10,264 nt of DNA from contig JAGAUM010000235.1 in NCBI GenBank assembly GCA_017620795.1, positions 1 to 10,264 of the forward strand, in the 5' to 3' direction. The notes beneath the pieces were generated by a model. It saw nothing but the letters and a program-made list of their open reading frames with translations, made no database searches and was not told where the DNA came from. Numbering within the stretch: position 1 is the stretch's first letter; every line of letters starts with the position of its first letter. The position numbers and the translations under genes are program-made. This document shows positions 5,252 through 10,264 of the stretch, piece by piece. This stretch comes from Clostridia bacterium. Lineage in GTDB: Bacteria; Bacillota; Clostridia; RGIG8785.

Positions 5252-7825
5252 ATGAAAGCGAATCAATACGATGGCTTACAAGTAGAAAACGCTTTTTTCT
5301 ATATTCCCGATTTTATTCCAAACGGTCAGGGGAATCTGTGGACACTTCATCGGGTTTCCAAGTGGACCTTTTCACCTGCCGAGGAGGAGCCGGCGTTCAT
5401 TACGTTCACTGCTCCCGAAACCGGTACGGTGGTTGCTCCGTCGGTTTTGGTGGACGCGTTGGAAACGGATGACGTTACCGCCGCAATCTATCAAAATGGC
5501 GAGTGTGTATTTGGCCCCATTGTCGCCAAAAAAGATGTGCGTCAAGGCATTGAGGCGCTGCAGTTTGATGTAAAACAGGGGGACTTGTTACGGTTTGAAA
5601 TTAAGACGCTGGGTAAGGCGACCACCGCGGACTGGCCTGTTTCTCTGTTCTATGCAACCTCCTGGGTTAAGGAGGCAGAACGTTATCTGCCGTCCGAGGC
5701 GGAAGAATGTTCTCGAAGTGAGTTCTTTGCAGGCTTGGCAAAAGACCTGTCCTTGCTCTGCTTTGAAGGACGGGACCTGTTTGACGATGTCCACAAAAAC
5801 GACCCCTGCTACGGTGCGGTTTATGACCTTTATCGGCGTAATGTCATTCCTCGGGATATGGTTTGCGACCATCACCTGTTCCCGAGCCAGAGCATCAACG
5901 GCTACGAAGCCCTTGGGGTGCTGGTCAATCTGTGGGAAAGCTTCCGTCGCCCCTTAAAAGGCGAGACCCTTTTAGCCAAGGCAGAGGAGCTGGGACTTCC
6001 TTATTATAACGGAGTACTTTCTCCTGCACAGGTAAAGGCACTGTTCTCGGCTTTCAACTTGGCACGGAAACAACCCGTAGGTCGCACAGCCCATGGGGAA
6101 TATTCTCCCGTATATAAAGGAATCATCCGTGAGGATGTGGATATCCAGAAGCTGATTGAGGATGCTTATTTTTCGGGCAAGTCGGAAGTGACCATTCCCG
6201 AAGGCGTCTATCGGGTCTTTCGCAAAGGAAGTTATGACCCACGCCTGCCCTTTCACCCCATTATGGCGGCGGACGGGTGGATGCGTCCCCATCTTTGCTT
6301 GAACGGCATGAAAAACTTCACCGTTCGTGGCTATGGCGTTACCCTGTTGTTCCAGGACCGCCCCGGTGTCGGAGTGTTAATCAGCAAGGCGGAGAACATC
6401 ACCTTTGAAGGGATTACGCTGGATTATGAACCCTTGGTCTATGCCCAAGGCCCCATTACCGCCATTGATTTAAAGGCAGGGACGGTGGACTTTACCATCG
6501 AAGACGGCTATCCCACCGACTTTGCAGAAAACACCCATATTTCGGGAGACTTCTATAAAGCCAATGGCGAAATTGCCATGACTACCAGTAGTTTTATGTA
6601 CTCCCCTGAGGTGATTACGCATATTGAAGGGAACTGCTATCGCCTGACCACCGAAAAGATTGTGGGGCTTTTGGCAGGAATCGAGCCGGGAGACTATATC
6701 ACCTTCCGCGGCGATCGCATCGCCAACGCCTTTTATGTAGATGCTACCGACGGGTTTAATGTGACTGATGTTACAGTTTATACAGGAAATGTTGGCTTAA
6801 GTGTCAGCTATGGTCACGAAACCCATCGCGGTTACTATACCCGTTACAGAAACATTCCCGGCCCCGCACCCTTAGGCGCGCTGACGCCCCGATTCAACTC
6901 TACTTCGGGCACGGCGTACCATTGCACGGGGATGCGCCAGTCCTTCACCGCTACCGACTGCTATGTCCGCAACAACGGAGACGACGGCACCAATATCCAC
7001 GGTGTACATCTTTGTCTGGCAGAGGCGAGGGCGGATGGGAGTTATGTCATTGCCCGAGCCCATAATGTGGGGGACATTAAGGCAGGCGAGACCCTGCGCT
7101 TCTATGACCCTCAGTATGGATATTTGGACGAGGCGGAAGTAATCGAGGCGGAACGGCTTCCCGAGGACTATGTTTCGCCCAACAAGGAGCGGTTAGAGGT
7201 CAACGTCGGCGTATGGACCTTCCGCGCCAATGTTTATTATCGGGTCCGTACCAACCGCCCTGTTAAAAACACTGTCGGCGGATGGGTCATCAATGCCAAC
7301 GAGGTCTGCAACGGATTTGTCTTAAAGCGTTGCCAGTTTATCGGTGGTCGGGCGCGAGGGATTTTAATCCGTGCCACAGGTGTGGTTGAGGATTGTAAGG
7401 TCTACCGCCGTCCCATCGGGTTGATGGCGGCACTTGAAATGCATTGGTTAGAGCCGGACCATGTTTTCGGTCTGACCGTCCGCAATACTGAAATCAGCTC
7501 CTGTGGATTTGGACGTTACCCTCTGATGCATTCGGGTGCGACCACTTATGCTTATGGCTCTACCAAGAACCGTGACATCGTCTTTGACCATTGCACCTTC
7601 CGTGACAACGTGCGTATCCAGCTCCATGCCAACAAGGTGGATGGGCTGACCATCAAGGACTGCCACTTTGAACCCTCCCAAAACGCCTATGCCCATTTAA
7701 CGGTGGATCGTGGTGAGAATGTTTCGGTAGAAAATACCATCTTTGACGGAACGCTTCCTGTTTTCATGGAAGAATCGGCAGACGCGCGGTTCTGGAGCGT
7801 ACATAAAAAAGGTCGTTGGGATTAA
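5252..7825 (+). CDS. Right-handed beta-helix protein, GH110-like, with SLH-like segment; probably cytoplasmic
   Basis: This is an 857-residue protein whose substrate I cannot name. Residues about 28-137 look like a beta-sandwich of carbohydrate-binding type (FTAPETGTV, YQNGECVFGP, FDVKQGDLLRF). Residues 177-228 resemble an S-layer-homology repeat (FDDV, YGAVYDLYRRNVI, LFPSQSINGYEALGVLVNLW), with a weaker second copy at about 236-271. A pectate-lyase-like start follows (IQKLIEDAYFSGKSEVTIPEGVY, in residues 298-320), and then beta-helix coils at about 345-400, 490-585 and 675-840 (FTVRGYG, ITFEGITLDYE, IVFDHCTFRDN, LTIKDCHFE). NNGDDGTNIHG at 574-584 resembles the DD-x-x-NVHG block of GH110 alpha-1,3-galactosidases. 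There is no signal peptide or membrane helix, and it has 16 cysteines, unusual for a secreted Gram-positive protein, so a cytoplasmic site is inferred. Alternatives are another polysaccharide lyase or epimerase-type beta-helix enzyme. Neighbouring sugar-binding lipoproteins support a glycan role. Confidence 0.75.
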   Translation: MKANQYDGLQVENAFFYIPDFIPNGQGNLWTLHRVSKWTFSPAEEEPAFITFTAPETGTVVAPSVLVDALETDDVTAAIYQNGECVFGPIVAKKDVRQGIEALQFDVKQGDLLRFEIKTLGKATTADWPVSLFYATSWVKEAERYLPSEAEECSRSEFFAGLAKDLSLLCFEGRDLFDDVHKNDPCYGAVYDLYRRNVIPRDMVCDHHLFPSQSINGYEALGVLVNLWESFRRPLKGETLLAKAEELGLPYYNGVLSPAQVKALFSAFNLARKQPVGRTAHGEYSPVYKGIIREDVDIQKLIEDAYFSGKSEVTIPEGVYRVFRKGSYDPRLPFHPIMAADGWMRPHLCLNGMKNFTVRGYGVTLLFQDRPGVGVLISKAENITFEGITLDYEPLVYAQGPITAIDLKAGTVDFTIEDGYPTDFAENTHISGDFYKANGEIAMTTSSFMYSPEVITHIEGNCYRLTTEKIVGLLAGIEPGDYITFRGDRIANAFYVDATDGFNVTDVTVYTGNVGLSVSYGHETHRGYYTRYRNIPGPAPLGALTPRFNSTSGTAYHCTGMRQSFTATDCYVRNNGDDGTNIHGVHLCLAEARADGSYVIARAHNVGDIKAGETLRFYDPQYGYLDEAEVIEAERLPEDYVSPNKERLEVNVGVWTFRANVYYRVRTNRPVKNTVGGWVINANEVCNGFVLKRCQFIGGRARGILIRATGVVEDCKVYRRPIGLMAALEMHWLEPDHVFGLTVRNTEISSCGFGRYPLMHSGATTYAYGSTKNRDIVFDHCTFRDNVRIQLHANKVDGLTIKDCHFEPSQNAYAHLTVDRGENVSVENTIFDGTLPVFMEESADARFWSVHKKGRWD

Positions 7826-7863
7826 AATAGCAATTCTTGCACTGTTTTTTGCGAGTTTTCGAG

Positions 7864-7893
7864 TTGACAGAAGTTTGTTGTTTGTTTTATACT
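7864..7893 (+). promoter_or_regulatory. Promoter of the first solute-binding lipoprotein gene
   Basis: A perfect -35 TTGACA (7864-7869), an 18-base spacer and -10 TATACT (7888-7893, 5 of 6 to consensus). Transcription would start near 7900 and leave a leader of about 40 nt. It would make this gene independent of the beta-helix gene. Confidence 0.78.
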
Positions 7894-7918
7894 ATAGTTA
7901 TAGTGGTGTGATACACTA
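7891..7918 (+). promoter_or_regulatory. Candidate operator: overlapping inverted repeats at the transcription start
   Basis: ACTATA-GT-TATAGT (7891-7904) is a perfect 6-bp inverted repeat with a 2-base centre, covering the end of the -10 box and the presumed start site. A second inverted repeat, TAGTG...CACTA (7901-7918), overlaps it and contains GTGT-GAT-ACAC (7906-7916). A repressor bound here would block the promoter. The regulator is unknown and no regulator gene is in the window. Confidence 0.4.
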
Positions 7919-7923
7919 AAAAA

Positions 7924-8744
7924 TAAGGAGGAAAAGAAATGAAAAAGTTTAGACGCGCAACGGCTCTTTGCCTGGCACTGGCTTTGGTTGTGGCTTGCTT
8001 TGCAGGCTGTGGCAACGGTGGTGGCATGGAAGCAGCAGGTGCTGTTAACGCTGAGATGGCAGCATTGCTTCCCAAGATTGAGCTGGAAAACAAGACGGTT
8101 ACATTCTTCACCCATTTGACTGAAGATCAGCTGACCAACAAAGACAACCAGTATGGTATGGACTATGGTTTGGATATCTTCCGCAACGTTTACGGCGGTG
8201 AATTACAGATTGACCCCATCGTCAACTGGGGTGAGTACATCAACAAGGTCGGAGCAATGTATGTTGCAGACCAGATGACTGACATGATTCAGGGTGGCTA
8301 CGGCGTATTCTGCAGCTTCCTGTCTCAGGACCAGATTCAGGCAGTAGACCCCTATATGCCTGGTGAGTTCAAGACCGACCTGTGGAAGGGCGTTGCTTCT
8401 GTTCTGGACGATTACGAGTTTAATGGCAAACACTTTATCGTTCCTTACTCTGCAGGTCCCCACACACTGATTTACTTCAACCCGAAACTGTTCGAGCAGA
8501 ACGGTGTTGACAGCCCCTTGGACTTGTGGGAAGACGATAACTGGACCTGGACTGAATTCCGTCGCATCGCGAAGGAAATGACCATGGACACCGACAACAA
8601 CGGTGACACCGACGTTTATGGTCTGCAGGTTGACAAGGGTCTTTTAGAGCAGTTGATTCCCACCACCGGCGTTCAGCTGATGGATATGGATAAGGACAGC
8701 AAACCTGTTTGGCACTGGGACGATCCGTTGGTTGCAGAAACTGC
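7924..8744 (+). repeat. Tandem duplication, copy 1 (part matching the window's copy 2)
   Basis: From the ribosome binding site (TAAGGAGGAAAAGAAATGA) onward this copy matches 9447-10264 at an offset of 1523 bases, falling to 1520 after a one-codon difference near residue 27. Runs of near identity include 8467-8513 and 8578-8612. The sequences upstream of 7924 and 9447 are not alike. Copy 1 of the gene continues to 9303, but its partner is cut by the window edge. Confidence 0.85.
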
Positions 8745-9303
8745 AAACCTGTGGCGTGACATGGCAATCACCGACAAGTCTATCGGTGGTACATTCACTT
8801 CCGGTACGGCTGCAATGAGCTTCTATTCTGCATACAATGACAACACCATGGATGCAGGCTGGAAGGCTCCCTTCACCGATATCTTCGCAGACGGCGTCGT
8901 TGACTTTGTTCCGTTACCCCGTTATGACTCGGTTGACGAGCATATCTTAACCACCCGTGACCATCCCGGTATCTTGGCTTCCAAAGCAAAGAACCCCGAA
9001 GGCGCAGCTGCTTTCATGGCTTCCATGAGACTGGCAGGCTCCACCGAGTACTATGCTTCTCAGGACGGCTGGAAACAGCGTTACTATGACTGGGGCTGGA
9101 CCGACGAGCAGATTGACCGTGCATTCTTCGAATTCCCGGAAATCAAAGTGTTTGGTACCACCTACAGTGCTTGGGGCGGCGTATGGCCCATGGGCTTCGA
9201 CAGAGTCTTAAAGGGCGACACCTTCGCTCAGATTCGTTCCGAAAGCGAACCGAAATTCCAAAAGAAAACTGACGAGCTTTATGAGCTGATGAAGAACTAT
9301 TAA
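7939..9303 (+). CDS. Family 1-type extracellular solute (sugar)-binding lipoprotein, ABC transporter
   Basis: This is a 454-residue periplasmic-binding-type lipoprotein that would capture an oligosaccharide outside the cell and pass it to an ABC permease. A basic start (MKKFRR), hydrophobic helix and lipobox F-A-G-C24 show a lipoprotein signal; Cys24 would be lipidated, followed by a Gly/Asn-rich linker. Mature landmarks are LIYFNPKLFEQNGVDSP (177-193), the WTWTEFRRIAKEMT helix (202-215) and DTDNNGDTDVYG (217-228), an EF-hand-like loop common in this family. Aromatic residues (W202, W204, W258, W260, W386, W412, W416) could line a sugar site. There is only one other cysteine (C125). The start has AAGGAGG 7 bases upstream. 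It has its own promoter and terminator, hence it is monocistronic. The fold suggests a sugar ligand but does not tell which; no permease genes are in view. Codons favour CTG, GTT, GGT and AAC, suggesting high expression. Confidence 0.9.
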   Translation: MKKFRRATALCLALALVVACFAGCGNGGGMEAAGAVNAEMAALLPKIELENKTVTFFTHLTEDQLTNKDNQYGMDYGLDIFRNVYGGELQIDPIVNWGEYINKVGAMYVADQMTDMIQGGYGVFCSFLSQDQIQAVDPYMPGEFKTDLWKGVASVLDDYEFNGKHFIVPYSAGPHTLIYFNPKLFEQNGVDSPLDLWEDDNWTWTEFRRIAKEMTMDTDNNGDTDVYGLQVDKGLLEQLIPTTGVQLMDMDKDSKPVWHWDDPLVAETANLWRDMAITDKSIGGTFTSGTAAMSFYSAYNDNTMDAGWKAPFTDIFADGVVDFVPLPRYDSVDEHILTTRDHPGILASKAKNPEGAAAFMASMRLAGSTEYYASQDGWKQRYYDWGWTDEQIDRAFFEFPEIKVFGTTYSAWGGVWPMGFDRVLKGDTFAQIRSESEPKFQKKTDELYELMKNY

Positions 9304-9315
9304 GTTCTGCTAAAG

Positions 9316-9345
9316 AGTGCATCCCGAAAGGGGTGCACTTTTTTT
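9316..9345 (+). terminator. Strong rho-independent terminator after the first lipoprotein gene
   Basis: AGTGCATCCC (9316-9325), loop GAAA (9326-9329) and GGGGTGCACT (9330-9339) form a 10-bp stem with one U-G pair, followed by a run of seven T (9339-9345). It sits 12 bases after the stop codon and should end the lipoprotein transcript before the second copy. Confidence 0.93.
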
Positions 9346-9391
9346 ATCATCAAAATGCGAAAAATTTTAGATAAAAAATGCTATTAAGGTC

Positions 9392-9420
9392 TTGCCATCG
9401 GAGAAAAACTGTGATAAAAT
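9392..9420 (+). promoter_or_regulatory. Promoter of the second solute-binding lipoprotein gene
   Basis: -35 TTGCCA (9392-9397, 5 of 6), a 17-base spacer, and -10 TAAAAT (9415-9420, 5 of 6) preceded by an extended TG (9412-9413). An A/T-rich stretch at 9354-9386 could act as an UP element. Transcription would start near 9427. The promoter differs from that of the first copy but shares its -10 core with the promoter at 5201-5229. Confidence 0.75.
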
Positions 9421-9425
9421 CCAAG

Positions 9426-9439
9426 TAGGTATAAACCTA
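9426..9439 (+). promoter_or_regulatory. Candidate operator: palindrome at the transcription start of copy 2
   Basis: TAGGT-ATAA-ACCTA is a perfect 5-bp inverted repeat with a 4-base centre, placed right at the presumed start site. Its sequence is unlike the 7891-7904 palindrome although the position relative to the promoter is similar. As a short palindrome it could also arise by chance. Confidence 0.33.
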
Positions 9440-9446
9440 AACACCT

Positions 9447-10264
9447 TAAGGAGGAAAAGAAATGAGAAAGTTTAGACGCGCAATGGCTCTTTGTCTGGCT
9501 CTCGCACTGGTAGTTGCTTGCTTCGCAGGTTGCGGCGACACCGGTATGGAAGCTGCTGGTACTGTAAACGAAGAGATGGCTGCCCTGCTTCCGAAAATGG
9601 AGCTGGAAAACAAGACCATCAACTTCTTTACCCACCTGACCGAAGAGCAGCTGACGGACAGCGAAGGTAAGTATGGTATGGACTTAGGTCTGGATATCTT
9701 CCGCAACGTATACGGCGGTGATATCGTTATCGACCCCATCGTTAACTGGGGCGAGTACTGGAACAAGGTTAGTGCAATGTACGTTGCAGACCAGATGCCC
9801 GACCTGATTCAGGGCGGTTATGCTGAATTCGCAATGTTCCTGTCTCAGGACCTGATTCAGGCAGTAGACCCCTACATGCCCGGCGGTTTTGATACCGACC
9901 TGTGGAAGGGCGTAGCTTCTATCTTGGAAGACTATGACTGGAAAGATAAGAACTACATCATTCCCTATTCTGCTGGCCCCCACGCTCTGATTTACTTCAA
10001 CCCGAAACTGTTCGAACAGAACGGCGTTGACAGTCCCTTGGATCTGTGGGAAGAGGACAACTGGACTTGGGAAGAATTCCGTCGCATCGCGAAGGAACTG
10101 ACCATGGACACCGACAACAACGGTGACACCGATATCTACGGCGTTCAGGCTTCCAACACTCTGTTGGAGCAGATTGTTCCCACCCCTGGCACTCAGCTGA
10201 GGACTATCGAAAACGATAGCGAAATTGCTTGGCACTGGGATGATGCTCGCGTTGCTGACGCAGC
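9447..10264 (+). repeat. Tandem duplication, copy 2 (cut by window end)
   Basis: This is the counterpart of 7924-8744. Similarity begins at the ribosome binding site and runs through the signal peptide and mature protein to the window edge, with differences spread along the gene rather than clustered. This indicates duplication of the coding unit without its promoter region, or later replacement of one promoter. Confidence 0.85.
9462..10264 (+). CDS. Second solute (sugar)-binding lipoprotein, paralogue of the preceding gene (partial)
   Basis: The reading frame is open from ATG 9462 to the window edge: 267 full codons and two bases, with no stop. It begins MRKFRRAMALCLALALVVAC and then F-A-G-C24, the same lipobox as copy 1, with a linker one residue shorter. 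It keeps all family landmarks: LIYFNPKLFEQNGVDSPLDL, the WTWEEFRRIAKELT helix and the DTDNNGDTDIYG loop. Differences from copy 1 include N101-V-S for I-N-K-V-G (around residues 99-104), AEFAMF for GVFCSF and DWKDKNYI for EFNGKHFI, so the ligand preference may differ. AAGGAGG at 9448-9454 is 7 bases upstream. It has its own promoter. Permease genes may follow beyond the window, which is a guess. Confidence 0.9.
   Translation, partial: MRKFRRAMALCLALALVVACFAGCGDTGMEAAGTVNEEMAALLPKMELENKTINFFTHLTEEQLTDSEGKYGMDLGLDIFRNVYGGDIVIDPIVNWGEYWNKVSAMYVADQMPDLIQGGYAEFAMFLSQDLIQAVDPYMPGGFDTDLWKGVASILEDYDWKDKNYIIPYSAGPHALIYFNPKLFEQNGVDSPLDLWEEDNWTWEEFRRIAKELTMDTDNNGDTDIYGVQASNTLLEQIVPTPGTQLRTIENDSEIAWHWDDARVADA

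Noticed and set aside
5253..5266. cre-like (CcpA) sequence TGAAAGCGAATCAA at the start of the beta-helix gene
   Set aside because: The left half fits but the right half has three mismatches to the consensus and it lies within the coding start; too weak to call.
7830..7850. Possible terminator after the beta-helix gene (GCAA-TTC-TTGC followed later by six T)
   Set aside because: The stem has only 4 base pairs and the T run is separated from it by four bases; not convincing.
8587..8622. EF-hand-like DTDNNGDTDVYG loop as a sign of a calcium-regulated protein
   Set aside because: This loop is common in family 1 sugar-binding proteins of Gram-positives and is structural; it does not indicate a separate function.
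9684..10235. Long open frame on the minus strand (183 codons) inside the second lipoprotein gene
   Set aside because: It lies antisense to a clear, conserved coding region, and its translation has no recognisable features; it reflects the codon bias of the real gene.

Overview
The window looks like part of the chromosome of a Gram-positive, low-complexity-regulation member of the Bacillota, most likely an uncultured Clostridia-class bacterium. The evidence is strong AAGGAGG ribosome binding sites, sigma-A-type promoters, RNase M5 of the clostridial type (Toprim plus a C-terminal extension), a YqhQ/DUF1385 protein, and lipoprotein solute-binding proteins of the kind found in sugar ABC systems. 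No genus can be named from the sequence alone. All genes lie on the + strand.

Positions 1-5180 are housekeeping. The window opens in the last 55 codons of an FtsW/RodA/SpoVE-type glycosyltransferase, which overlaps by 4 bp a class B-type penicillin-binding protein (transpeptidase). Directly at the end of that gene sits a perfect consensus promoter (TTGACA, 17 bp, TATAAT) that overlaps the stop codon. It starts a tightly packed five-gene run: a short DivIVA-like coiled-coil protein, a DUF1385 (YqhQ) membrane protein, the release-factor methyltransferase PrmC, a compact epoxyqueuosine reductase-like protein (QueG) and RNase M5 (RnmV). Gaps are 1-10 bp, or the genes overlap by 4-7 bp, so they are probably co-transcribed and translationally coupled.

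Positions 5181-10264 are an accessory carbohydrate region with a different style: separate promoters, intergenic gaps of 70-160 bp, and a strong terminator. It holds (a) an 857-residue right-handed beta-helix protein with a GH110-like Asp-Asp motif, an N-terminal beta-sandwich and an S-layer-homology-like segment, but no signal peptide and 16 cysteines; (b) a complete family 1-type sugar-binding lipoprotein gene with its own promoter, candidate operator and rho-independent terminator; and (c) a second, closely related lipoprotein gene cut by the window edge, with its own, unrelated promoter region. The similarity of the two lipoprotein genes begins exactly at the ribosome binding site.

A working picture, which is inference, is a glycan import-and-process locus: two paralogous, separately controlled binding proteins feed an ABC importer encoded outside the window, and a probably cytoplasmic beta-helix enzyme acts on the imported oligosaccharide. 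No permease or regulator gene is visible. I see no RNA genes, CRISPR arrays, insertion sequences or phage genes.
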